This document shows, in pieces, positions 49,332-59,592 of a stretch of DNA of 64,000 nt. The stretch is from Anaerocolumna sedimenticola (GTDB lineage: Bacteria > Bacillota > Clostridia > Lachnospirales > Lachnospiraceae): positions 3,923,501 to 3,987,500 of the forward strand of contig NZ_CP048000.1 in assembly GCF_009931695.1 (NCBI RefSeq). Direction: 5' to 3'. Each line of letters opens with the position of its first letter. Within the stretch, counting starts at the first letter, position 1. The notes under the pieces were generated by a model. It saw only the letters and a list, made by a program, of their open reading frames with translations, was not told the origin of the DNA and made no database searches. The translations under genes and the position numbers were made by a program.

Positions 49332-50099
49332 ATGAGAACTTTAAATTTCGATACGCTTAACATATATAATGGTAATCTGATCCTTGTTAACAAAGAACAT
49401 CCGATTACACGCAGGGATAATAAATATGCGGCTTCCCTGGTTTCCGTTGATTCCAGACATCCGGAAATATTATTAGATTATATTGCTGCAAAAGAATTAT
49501 CACAACTTATAAATCACTTAAATGCAGATAACGAAATACTCCCCGTAAGCGGTTATCGGACCCTATCCGTGCAGAAACAAATATACTCTGATTCCGTAGA
49601 TGAAAACGGGGTTGAATTTACGGAAAAATATGTAGCACTGCCAAACCGGAGTGAACATCAAACCGGTCTGGCAATCGATCTGGCAGAAAATAACGGAGAA
49701 TATGATTTTATAAGGCCATATTTTCCATATTCCGGTATTTGCATGCAGTTTCGTAAAAAAGCTATACATTATGGCTTTATTGAACGTTACCCGAAAGGGA
49801 AAGAAGGAATTACCGGAATCGCCCATGAACCATGGCATTTTCGATATGTAGGCTATCCACATTCGGAAATTATGAGTTTAAAAAATCTGACTTTGGAGGA
49901 GTATATAAAATATATCAAAAACTTCCCTTATAAAGGAAAACATTTAAAATTCTTTAATTATGAATTTACCTATGAAATTTTTTACTGCAGCCTTGCTTTC
50001 ATACAGCAGAATCCACTAACCTTACCTGCTAATACACCTTATCAGATTTCGGGAAATAATATAGATGGATTTATTATTACATTGAGGAAAATAAAATGA
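49332..50099 (+). CDS. vanXY: VanXY-type D,D-dipeptidase/D,D-carboxypeptidase
   Basis: 255 residues from ATG 49332 (MRTLNFDTLNIYNGNLILVN). The zinc peptidase motifs are SEHQTGLAIDLA (SxHxxGxAxD) and EPWHFRY (ExWHxR), with PVSGYRTLSVQKQIYSD nearby. VanXY removes D-Ala-D-Ala dipeptide and trims pentapeptides so that only D-Ser-ended precursors remain. No signal peptide, in keeping with cytoplasmic VanXY. An extra C-terminal segment (about 200-255) was not assigned. The stop overlaps the vanT start by 4 bp. Confidence 0.92.
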   Translation: MRTLNFDTLNIYNGNLILVNKEHPITRRDNKYAASLVSVDSRHPEILLDYIAAKELSQLINHLNADNEILPVSGYRTLSVQKQIYSDSVDENGVEFTEKYVALPNRSEHQTGLAIDLAENNGEYDFIRPYFPYSGICMQFRKKAIHYGFIERYPKGKEGITGIAHEPWHFRYVGYPHSEIMSLKNLTLEEYIKYIKNFPYKGKHLKFFNYEFTYEIFYCSLAFIQQNPLTLPANTPYQISGNNIDGFIITLRKIK

Positions 50100-52297
50100 A
50101 TCATATCACTACCGCTCGCAAAGGGCAGACAAACTTAATAAAAGAAAATTATGACGGTTTAGACTATTTCAGGATGATAGCGGCATTTCTAATTGTGGCA
50201 ATACATACTTCCCCCCTTACATCCATTAATACGACTGCTGATTTTGTATTTACCAGGATAATTGCCAGGGTTGCAGTTCCATTCTTTTTTATGGTAACCG
50301 GATTTTTTATAATATCTGGATTTCTAAAGGATAACAGTTTTAGAAATCCGGATAAATATTCCGTTAAGCCAGACACCGCTCCGCTCACGAAATTCCTGAA
50401 AAAAACGGCGGATCTCTATGGAATTGCCATGTTAATCTATATTCCGGTTAATCTCTACAGCGGATATTTTAAACAAAATAATATGTTTTTAAAATTACTA
50501 AAAGATATCCTTTTTAATGGAACCATGTATCATTTATGGTATTTACCGGCTGTAATTACTGGAGTACTCTTTGTATATTTACTCTTAAAAATAAATAAAG
50601 GTACCGTGTTTTTACTCATTAGCATCATACTCTATCTTGCCGGATTATTAGGAGACAGTTATTACGGATTGACCGAATCGATTCCCATATTAAAAAATTG
50701 TTATGACTTTTTGTTCCAACTATTTGATTATACCAGGAACGGGATCTTTTATGCTCCGGTATTTTTGGTTATGGGAGCTTTTATCGCCCGCTCTGTGAAA
50801 CCGTTATCATTAAGAAAATGTATCGCAGGATTCATTGCCTCCTCTGTGCTATTATTTATAGAAGGATTATTATTGCATGCTCATAATATGCAGCGCCATG
50901 ACAGCATGTATTTGTTTTTAATACCCAGTATGTATTTTCTTTTTCAGCTGCTTTTGCACTTTAAAGGAAATTATTATAGAAGTTTCCGAACCTTTTCCAT
51001 GATTATCTATATTATTCATCCTTTTGCTATCATACTGGTAAGGGGATTAGCAAAAGTATTGGGTTTGGAAGACTTTCTTATCTATAACAGTCTTATCCAT
51101 TACCTGGCGGTATGTCTTCTGTCCTTAGTATTCGGATACTTTTATGTATATGCAATCCGCCATATAAAGCAGGGCAAGCCGGACATAAAGGGAAGGGCAT
51201 GGATTGAAATTAATTTAAATCATTTAAGACATAATGTGAAAGAATTTCAATCCATATTACCGAAAAATTGTACTCTAATGGCAGTTGTAAAGGCCAATGC
51301 CTATGGACATGGGGATATTAGAATTTCAAAAGAGCTTAATAAAATTGGAGTAACTTCCTTTGCTGTCGCTACTCTGTCCGAGGGGGTGCAGCTTAGAAAA
51401 AACGGGGTTAAAGGTGAAATATTAATATTCGGTTATACTCATCCACAGGATTTCAAACTTCTGGTAAAATATCGTTTAATCCAAACTGTGGTGGATTTGG
51501 AATATGCCCAGATTTTAAATCGTTATGGCAGCAAAATAAAGGTTCATATTAAGATTGATACCGGTATGCACCGTTTAGGAGAAAATTATAATAATATATC
51601 CAATTTGGAAGCAATTTTTAATTTAAAAAATCTGGTTATATTGGGTGCTTATACTCATCTTAGCGTATCGGACAGTTTAACAAAAGAAAATACCGCTTTT
51701 ACGAAAGCACAGATCGAACATTTCTATAAGACCATACAAAACCTCAATGATTTTGGTTATAATCCCGGTAGACTTCATATTCAAAGCAGTTACGGTGTTT
51801 TAAACTATCCGGAACTATCCTGTGATTACGCCCGAATCGGAATCGCACTTTACGGGGTATTAAGTTCTGCTTATGATAAAACCAGAGTATCCATTGATCT
51901 AAAACCGGTATTATCGGTAAAAGCCAGAATTGTTATGACCAAAACGATTGAAAAAGGGGATGCTGTCAGCTACGGACGAACCTTTACCGCATCGGAGGAA
52001 AGAAAGATCGCAACGGTGACCATAGGTTATGCAGACGGAATTCCACGAAATTTAGAAGATGGATATATCCTTGTAAATGGATACCCTGCACCGATAATCG
52101 GCAGAATATGTATGGATCAGTTGATGATAGATATTACGGACATACCGGGTGTTGAACCGGATGAAATTGTCACTGTAATTGGTATTAATGAAACAAATCA
52201 GATAAAAGCTGAAGAAATAGCCATGAATTCCGGTACCATTACAAATGAATTATTAACCAGACTTGGTAACCGTTTAAAACGCATCTATATCAACTAA
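50096..52297 (+). CDS. vanT: VanT-type membrane serine racemase
   Basis: 733 residues. The N-terminal half is an acyltransferase_3-like membrane domain with about ten helices (FRMIAAFLIVAIHTSPL, VPFFFMVTGFF), thought to take up L-serine. The C-terminal half (from about 365) is an alanine-racemase fold: AVVKANAYGHG with the PLP lysine, HIKIDTGMHRLG, and GRICMDQLMIDITD. It supplies D-Ser for VanG. Full-length, and last gene of the operon, ending in a strong terminator. Confidence 0.94.
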   Translation: MNHITTARKGQTNLIKENYDGLDYFRMIAAFLIVAIHTSPLTSINTTADFVFTRIIARVAVPFFFMVTGFFIISGFLKDNSFRNPDKYSVKPDTAPLTKFLKKTADLYGIAMLIYIPVNLYSGYFKQNNMFLKLLKDILFNGTMYHLWYLPAVITGVLFVYLLLKINKGTVFLLISIILYLAGLLGDSYYGLTESIPILKNCYDFLFQLFDYTRNGIFYAPVFLVMGAFIARSVKPLSLRKCIAGFIASSVLLFIEGLLLHAHNMQRHDSMYLFLIPSMYFLFQLLLHFKGNYYRSFRTFSMIIYIIHPFAIILVRGLAKVLGLEDFLIYNSLIHYLAVCLLSLVFGYFYVYAIRHIKQGKPDIKGRAWIEINLNHLRHNVKEFQSILPKNCTLMAVVKANAYGHGDIRISKELNKIGVTSFAVATLSEGVQLRKNGVKGEILIFGYTHPQDFKLLVKYRLIQTVVDLEYAQILNRYGSKIKVHIKIDTGMHRLGENYNNISNLEAIFNLKNLVILGAYTHLSVSDSLTKENTAFTKAQIEHFYKTIQNLNDFGYNPGRLHIQSSYGVLNYPELSCDYARIGIALYGVLSSAYDKTRVSIDLKPVLSVKARIVMTKTIEKGDAVSYGRTFTASEERKIATVTIGYADGIPRNLEDGYILVNGYPAPIIGRICMDQLMIDITDIPGVEPDEIVTVIGINETNQIKAEEIAMNSGTITNELLTRLGNRLKRIYIN

Positions 52298-52353
52298 AAT
52301 ATTGCAACAACCTAACCTAAGAACTGTTTAGATATGGGGTTGTTGCAATATTT
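52297..52353. terminator. bidirectional terminator after vanT
   Basis: Perfect 16-bp stem AAATATTGCAACAACC (52297-52312) with 52338-52353, A- and T-flanked. It overlaps the last base of the vanT stop codon and lies between convergent genes. Confidence 0.92.
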
Positions 52354-52363
52354 AAAATAACCT

Positions 52364-55300
52364 TTATATATTTTTTAAAGCAACGGACAGCATTAATTTA
52401 ATCCTGTTTAATTGATTAACATGGGATATTCCCGGATCATAATCAATGGGCATAATATTAGCCATGGGATATTTTTCTTTTAAAGGTTTAAACATTCCTC
52501 TTCCGGTTATATGATTGGGCAGGCATGCCAGGGGTTGTACACATAAAATATTGTTTATACCGCTTTCTATACATTCAATCATTTCAGCCGTAATCAGCCA
52601 GCCCTCTCCGGTTTGATTACCAAGAGATAATACTGAGGAAGCCATAGTTGCTAATTTATGAATGGGAGTAGGCGGAGAAAACCTTTTACTCTTTTCCAAT
52701 TCTTCTTTCATAACTTTTCGATAGTGGTCCAAATATACCATGCTGAATTCACATGCATTTTTTTTAATTCGTTTTCCACCCAGATATTTATACTTAAACT
52801 CTGAATTAAATAAGCAATACAGTAAGAAATCCAGCAAATCCGGAAGAACGACTTCCGCACCACCCTCTTCTAAGGAGGAAATTATCCCATTGTTAGCCAT
52901 AGGATGGTATTTGGCCAATATCTCCCCAACAATTGCAACCTTGGGTTTTTTAATATTCTTAACTTCTAATTGATCAAATTCTTTTACTATATTTTTAATA
53001 TTTTGATCAAATTCTTTTTTACTCCCGTTTCTGATATTACCTTTAACCAGTTCATTCCATTTACAGTATAAAGCTTCCGAGGAACCGGGATGCACTTCAT
53101 AAGGTCTTGAACCATACAGGACTCTCATAAATAAATCTCCATAGATTAAAGCCATAATGCATTTATTGATAAAACTGATTGACAATTTAAAACCCGGCTG
53201 TTCCCCCAGCCCGACTGCATTTAAAGAAATTAAAGGAACATTTTCAAAACCGGCTTGTTTTAAACCCAATTTTAAGAAAGCCATATAATTCGTAGCCCTG
53301 CAGCCGCCGCCTGTTTGGGATATAATGACGGAGGTATTATTTATATCATATTTTCCTGATTTTAAAGCATGTACAATTTGCCCGATAATCAGGATTGCAG
53401 GATAACAGGCATCATTATTTACATATTTTAGCCCTTCATCTACGGCAGCTTGATCGATACCGGGTAAAATCTCAAATTGATAATCGCTGGATCTTGCTGC
53501 TTCTTTAATCAAATCAAAATGAACCGGTGAGAGCTGCGGAACCAAAATAGTATGAACTTTTCTCTTCTCTTTGGTAAAAATAGGCGTTGTGTAATTCATA
53601 TCTTCCTTAACAGGCTGATATGCCTTTTTATCCCGTTCTTCCATTGCCGCTTTTAAAGAACGGATTCTTATCTTAGCCGCTCCAAGATTATTTCCTTCGT
53701 CAATTTTCAGCATAGTATAGATTTTGCCGCCGGCTGCCAGTATTTCCGCAATTTGATCCGATGTCACAGAATCCAGGCCGCATCCAAAAGAATTTAATTG
53801 TATCAATTCCAAATTCGGTTCTTCTGCCACTTTGGCTGCCGCCCGGTATAATCTGGAATTATAAGTCCATTGATCTACAACACGCAGTTTATTTTTTAAA
53901 GGAGTTAAATGAGAAATGCAGTCTTCCGTTAGAACTGCCATACCGAAGGAATTAATCAGTCCGGGAATCCCGTGATGTACTTCCGGATCGATATGATAAG
54001 GTTTTCCGCAGAGAACGATCCCCTTTTTATTGTTCTTTTTCAGAAATTCTATTACTTCTTCTCCTTTTTTCTGTAAATCCAGTTTATAGGAATCAAGTAC
54101 CGCCCTTGCGGCTTTTACGGCTCTATTAACTTCCGACTGGGATATCTCATAGTCGGCTAATACTTCTTTCATTCTTTTAGCAAGTATTTTATCATCATTC
54201 ATTGATAGAAAAGGAGCAATTAATTTTACCTGATGTATTTCATCTATATTGTTTTTTATTACTTCGGAATAGGAAATAACAATCGGACAATTATAATGAT
54301 TATCCACATCTTCATACTCTTTCTTTTCAAATACAATAGAAGGATAAAATATCGTATCTATACCCCGCTCCATTAAATTGTAAATATGTCCGTGACTAAG
54401 TTTTGCAGGGTAACAGACAGATTCCGACGGTATGGTACCCAATCCTTTTTCATACATTTTTTTATTTGAGGGTGCGGATAATTCCACCCGGAATTCCAGT
54501 TCGGTGAAAAGTGTAAACCAAAACGGATAATTATCATACATATTAAGAGTTCTAGGAATACCAATCGTCCCTCTTTTAGCTTTTGAGAGACTTAAAGGTT
54601 TATACGCAAAGGTTTTTTGGTATTTATATTCATAGAGATTTGGCATCTTCATAGAACCGGTTAACCGGGATTCCTTTGTTCCTAGTCCTCTTTCACACCG
54701 GTTTCCTGAGATAAAGGATTCTCCGCTTGAGAACATATTTACGGTTAAAAGACAGTGGTTCCCGCACTTTTCACAACGTTTAAAAGCTGCTTTGGTTTCG
54801 AAACAGGATAATTCCCAACGTGAGAGTAAATTGGAAGCGGCTGCACTTTGATTACTATTAATAACTTGATTTACGGAAGCTGTTGTACTTCTAAGCACCT
54901 GTTCTTCCGATTCTTCCGTAAACCTTTCTTTCGCTATTAGTGCGGCTCCGAAAGCCCCCATTAATCCTGCAATGTCCGGTCTTACTACTTCCCTGCCCGA
55001 TATCATTTCAAAACATCTTAATACGGCATCATTATAGAAAGTACCTCCCTGTACGATCATTTTTTTACCCATATCTTTTTCATCCCGTATTTTAATAACC
55101 TTAAATAATGCATTTTTTATGACGGAATATGATAATCCAGCGGATAAATCAGCAATCTCTGCTCCTTCTTTTTGTGCTTGTTTCACTTTTGAATTCATAA
55201 AAACCGTACATTTGGTACCTAAATCTACCGGTGATTTTGCAAATAGTGCTTCTTTTGCAAATTGCTCCACTGTCATATTTAAGGATGCGGCAAACCCCTC

Positions 55301-56679
55301 CAGGAAAGAACCGCAGCCTGAGGAACAGGCTTCATTTAACAGTATACTGTCTATGGTATTATTCTTTATCCTGAGGCATTTCATGTCCTGACCGCCGATA
55401 TCCAGAATAAAATCAACACCGGGTAAAAAATACTCTGCTGCTTTATAATGAGCAATGGTCTCTATTTCACCATAATCAATATGAAGTGCGGCTTTCATTA
55501 GCCCCTCTCCATATCCTGTAACGGTGCTTCTTGTAATTCTAACTCCTTTGGGCAGTCTATTGTATAAATCTTTTAGTATCCATATTACTTTTGTTATAGG
55601 TTCCCCTCATTGCTGCCGTAATAGCTGTATAAAAGTTCGCCCCTATCGCTGATTAATGCAGCTTTTGTTGTAGTCGATCCTGCATCAATACCCAAAAATG
55701 TATTTCCCTGATACTCGGATAATACAGCTCTTTTTATTGTGGAACAGTTATGCCTTTCCTTAAAAATCTTATACTCTTCTTCCGTTTTAAATAATGGAGG
55801 AAGCTTACGTACATCATTATCTTTAATTTCTGCTATATCAAAAACTTTTTCTATTATTACTTTTAAACTGATTTCGTTGGAATCTTTTAGTTCAGATACA
55901 TTTGTTTCTCCTGATAGTAGTGCTGCACCAATGGCCGGGTACAGAATTCCGTTCTCCGGAATGATCACTTCCTCCGGAGCCAGATTCAGACTTACTATAA
56001 ACCTTTCTCTTAGTTCGGACAGAAAATACAAAGGACCGCCTAAAAATGCGACTTTTCCGCGTATTGGTTTACCGCATGCCAACCCACCGATGGTCTGGTT
56101 CACTACTGCCTGTAAAATCGATGCGGAAATATCTTCCTTACTTGCTCCGTCATTTAAAAGCGGTTGAATATCCGTTTTTGCAAATACTCCGCATCTGGAA
56201 GCGATAGGGTATATAACTTTATGTTTCTTAGCATATTCATTCAGTCCGGAAGCATCCGTATTTAATAAAACAGCCATCTGGTCGATAAATGCACCGGTTC
56301 CTCCGGCACAGCTGTTGTTCATCCGTTGTTCCAACCCATTTTTTAAATAAGTAATTTTCGCATCTTCTCCGCCAAGTTCAATAACAACATCCGCTTCCGG
56401 AATAATACTTTTTACAGTTTTCGTACAGGAAACCACTTCCTGTTCAAAAGGAATTCCTAACCATTCCGAAACAGACAAACCGCCTGACCCGGTTATATTT
56501 ACCGTGCAAGTTAAGTCCCCCAGTTTTTTATAACAGGTATTTATTATACTGATAATCGTACTTTTTATATCGGACAGATGCCGCTTGTAATCACTATAAA
56601 TCAAACGGTTATCTTCATCCAGTACCGCTATTTTTACTGTTGTAGAACCAATATCTAATCCTATTTTATATTTATTCAT
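52364..56679 (-). CDS. 2-hydroxyacyl-CoA dehydratase activase-like protein, giant form (one frameshift)
   Basis: Restoring one base in the C-run 55603-55606 joins two frames (SNEGEPITKVIWILKDLY) into about 1438 residues. It begins with an ASKHA ATPase domain (IGLDIGSTTVKIAVLDED, ELGGEDAKI, NNSCAGGTGAF), followed from about 350 by a second (FLGIDAGSTTTKAALIS, DIGGQDMKC, EACSSGCGSFLEGF), a cysteine-rich linker (RCEKCGNHC), then a DUF2229/dehydratase-D-like C-terminal half. Related activases use ATP and an Fe-S cluster to drive low-potential electrons into radical dehydratases. No dehydratase subunits are adjacent, so client and role are unknown. Confidence 0.85.
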
Positions 56680-56873
56680 TCTTCTAAAAATCTCCTATAC
56701 ATAAAACATAATTTAAAATCAATGTTTGCAGTACTTATACTGATTTCAAGTTTCTCCAAGAGAGGGTTTCCTTTAATTTCCAGGGCGGTCTCTTTGTTCT
56801 ACTTATTTATTATGTACAGGAAATTTTGAATCATTCAAAAGAACGGTGAAATCTTTAAGAAGGACTAATGGAA

Positions 56874-57692
56874 TTACTTCGTATTTCTTATATAATAAAA
56901 CATGTATTGTTGAACGATTCCGGCAAAGCCGTTATATGGTTCTAAGTTAAAGTGATCATTGTATATATCTTTTAATATTCTGGCAATCCATACATCAATA
57001 GGGAACGCTTCAATATGGTGTAATCCATAAAGTGCTACACAATTTGCTACTTTAATTCCCACACCGGATAATGTTTGCAACTGTATTAATGTTTCTTCAA
57101 AACTTAACCGCTTTAAGGTTTTAAGATCAATATCTCCTTTTGAAACTGCTTGAGAGGTTTTTAAAATATAGCTATCACGATAACCTAAACCGGTAGTCTT
57201 TAAATCCTGGGCTGAAGCATTAGCTAAGCTTTCAGGAGACGGAAAAGTATAATATTCTTTTCCCCCACACTCCCTGCTGGTCTTTCGCTTACCATACTTC
57301 ATACATAACATTTCGATACAGCTTTTGATAGCCGGAATATTTTTTCTCTGGGAAATAATGAAACTTATTAAGGTTTCAAAAATATCCTGTTTTAATATTC
57401 TAAGTCCGCATCCAAATCGAGCAGCATTTTTTAAAAAATTATCCTGGCCATCTAATAAACCGGCAACGATTTGCTCATAATTAAAATCCATATCAAAATA
57501 ATCTTTCCAAATCAGATTATATTCGTCCTCACTGCAGGAAAGCTTTATACAATTATCTTTCACCTGCGTTAATTCTATGTATTTATCATATGCTATCAGA
57601 CTATACTTATCATCTCCCATCGGATTCATTCGAAAGCATTGTCCGGAATCAGCTATATGTTTTAAATTAAAGTTATTTGAATAGATTAACAA
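56874..57692 (-). CDS. ogg: 8-oxoguanine DNA glycosylase, OGG1 type
   Basis: 272 residues. N-terminal DSGQCFRM matches the OGG1 SGQCFRW element, and the helix-hairpin-helix LSGVGIKVANCVALYGL contains the catalytic Lys, followed by the catalytic Asp in AFPIDVWI. It excises oxidised guanine opposite cytosine and nicks the strand. Full length for bacterial OGG proteins. TTG 57692 is the start, with AGAGAGG upstream. Monocistronic. Confidence 0.92.
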   Translation of the reverse strand: MLIYSNNFNLKHIADSGQCFRMNPMGDDKYSLIAYDKYIELTQVKDNCIKLSCSEDEYNLIWKDYFDMDFNYEQIVAGLLDGQDNFLKNAARFGCGLRILKQDIFETLISFIISQRKNIPAIKSCIEMLCMKYGKRKTSRECGGKEYYTFPSPESLANASAQDLKTTGLGYRDSYILKTSQAVSKGDIDLKTLKRLSFEETLIQLQTLSGVGIKVANCVALYGLHHIEAFPIDVWIARILKDIYNDHFNLEPYNGFAGIVQQYMFYYIRNTK

Positions 57693-58054
57693 TGTAAATC
57701 CTCTCTTTATCTTCTTATATTAGGTAATTGCAAAACTAATAAATTTTCGGAATTTCACAATAATATATCTTGCATAATAATTGTGAATTATTTATTTGTT
57801 AGAATCAAGCTGTAATTCTTATACCTCCGTAAAAGTAAAGTATATCGTTATTATACAATTTAATCTATCGGTTGTCACTTAGGGAAATAAATCCGCAAAA
57901 AATCCTCGCGTAGGAGCTCTTTCCGCTTAGCTTCCTCTCCGGACTTGCTGCTTAGTTGCTTCACTGAAAAATTAGGCAGATTGGCCGGGTTTACCGTTTA
58001 ACCAATCTGCCTATAACCTCATAGAATTATTAACTGCCTGTTTTATGAATGTTC
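57693..58054. other. intergenic region with a family A repeat end and a terminator
   Basis: TAGGTAATTGCAAAACTA at 57721-57738 repeats the MITE-like family A end. TTCACAAT/ATTGTGAA (57754-57761, 57780-57787) is an inverted repeat next to it; a matching right end is too degenerate to fix. The terminator at 57973-58013 is listed separately. No coding potential seen. Confidence 0.5.
57973..58013 (-). terminator. terminator after the P-loop kinase gene
   Basis: TAGGCAGATTGG (57973-57984) pairs perfectly with CCAATCTGCCTA (58002-58013); a T-run follows on the minus strand. Confidence 0.8.
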
Positions 58055-58636
58055 TTACTCAAGAATACTTATAATATTTCTCAAAGACTCCTTGAATTCG
58101 TCATCAGATGAATTTTTAAATATTAATAAATCATTTGAAATTTTCGGATCATCTAAAGCATTGGGTATATTGAAATTACAACCGGAAATATATTCACCCC
58201 AATGTGCCAGCTTCCAGGAATCTCTGTCGGAATTTCTTTCTATCATACGCTGTTTGCATACCTCAATTGTAGTTTCAACCCATATTACTGTCAGAACCGC
58301 ATCTTTTTCTTTTAATTTATCTTTTAATTTGTCAATATAAGCTTTATCCCTGATTTCTCTGGTAAACGGAGCATTAATCAGTACCGTATCATCGTAGTCC
58401 AAAGCTTCCAAAGCCAGAGCTACAATTGCTTCGTACTCATAATCTCGGATATTTTCCTCAAAAAATTTTGAACTTCTATTATATTCTTCTCCTGCAACTT
58501 TAAAAATCTGTTTTGATAAGCAGATTAATGTGTCTTTATCCAAATAAACTACATGTTTCAATGCTTTTGCCAGTTGTTTTGATACAAAGGTTTTACCGCA
58601 GGCAGGCGGAGATGTTACTAAAATTAATTTTTTCAT
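58055..58636 (-). CDS. P-loop kinase-like ATPase (AAA_33 type)
   Basis: 193 residues. Walker A is SPPACGKTFVSKQLA at the N-terminus, and a LID-like region VETTIEVCKQRMIERNSDRD follows near residue 125-145. The fold resembles small-molecule or nucleotide kinases and zeta-toxin-like proteins; the substrate cannot be told. No antitoxin gene is adjacent. GGAGG lies 9 nt upstream of ATG 58636. Confidence 0.75.
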   Translation of the reverse strand: MKKLILVTSPPACGKTFVSKQLAKALKHVVYLDKDTLICLSKQIFKVAGEEYNRSSKFFEENIRDYEYEAIVALALEALDYDDTVLINAPFTREIRDKAYIDKLKDKLKEKDAVLTVIWVETTIEVCKQRMIERNSDRDSWKLAHWGEYISGCNFNIPNALDDPKISNDLLIFKNSSDDEFKESLRNIISILE

Positions 58637-58761
58637 CCATAATTCCTCCAGTATTTACTTATTTAACTTATTCTACTAAAGGATTATTGAATTAGCAAGA
58701 AAATATTACCACTATTTAGCCAGTACACAATATTGCTTTAATATTGAAATGTACCAGGTTA

Positions 58762-59592
58762 TTAACAATTTCCTTCATAAACATATAACAGAGATTCTCT
58801 GGCAATGTCGGCTAATTCATAGATCCTGCTGACTTTTGTAGCTTCCCGGTCTCTCATCTTATAACGTGGGAAAAACCTGGTGAGGTGCAGCGGAATATCT
58901 TTACGAACAGAGGCAAGCCAGACAGAGAGATCACGAATCTCTTCATCACTGTCATTATCCCCCGGCACTACCAGAGTGGTTACCTCAACATGATTCTTTT
59001 TTGCAGATAATTCTATAGAATGTTTTACAATCTCCAAACCACCGCTTAAATTTTTATATAGTTTTTCATTAAAGGCTTTTAGATCAATATTCAAAGCATC
59101 CAAATATTCTAATAACGCAAGAAAAGGGTCTTCGTTGATATAACCATTGGTTACCAAAACATTTTTTAGGCCTTCTTTTCTTGCTAATTTAGCACAGTCA
59201 TATACATATTCGAAACCCACCAAAGGTTCATTATAGGTATAAGCAATTCCGATATTACCTTCCGGCTGAAGCTCTTTCGCCATACGGATTACTTCCTTAG
59301 GACTCACATACTGCGTTTTTACCTGTTCTTTTTTGGCCATGGAAATTTCATAATTCTGGCAGAAAGAGCATCTGAAATTACAACCAAAACTACCTACGGA
59401 AAGTATCTGACTGCCAGGGTTAAAATGATATAATGGTTTTTTTTCAATTGGATCTAAGGCAATACCGGTTAACAATCCATAATTTATAGGAATAATCTTT
59501 CCATCGGCATTACTTCTTGCACCGCAAAAACCAATGTGATTTTCTTCAATATTACAGTAATGGGGACAGATATTACAGATTACTCTGCTCAT
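58762..59592 (-). CDS. amrS: AmmeMemoRadiSam system radical SAM enzyme
   Basis: 276 residues. An N-terminal CNICPHYCNIEENHIGFCGAR cysteine segment is followed by the radical SAM cluster motif CNFRCSFC and a TIM-barrel core (GIAYTYNEPLVGFEYV, LNIDLKAFNEKLY). This is the AmrS member of the widely conserved AmmeMemoRadiSam trio, whose substrate has long been unknown. Its start codon overlaps the stop of the fused AmrB-AmrA gene upstream, so the proteins are made together. Confidence 0.94.
   Translation of the reverse strand: MSRVICNICPHYCNIEENHIGFCGARSNADGKIIPINYGLLTGIALDPIEKKPLYHFNPGSQILSVGSFGCNFRCSFCQNYEISMAKKEQVKTQYVSPKEVIRMAKELQPEGNIGIAYTYNEPLVGFEYVYDCAKLARKEGLKNVLVTNGYINEDPFLALLEYLDALNIDLKAFNEKLYKNLSGGLEIVKHSIELSAKKNHVEVTTLVVPGDNDSDEEIRDLSVWLASVRKDIPLHLTRFFPRYKMRDREATKVSRIYELADIARESLLYVYEGNC

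Noticed and set aside
52740..52973. Plus-strand frames inside the activase-like gene
   Set aside because: Antisense shadows of a well-supported minus-strand gene.
58055..58636. Zeta-type toxin
   Set aside because: The P-loop kinase fold is compatible, but no epsilon-like antitoxin gene is adjacent.
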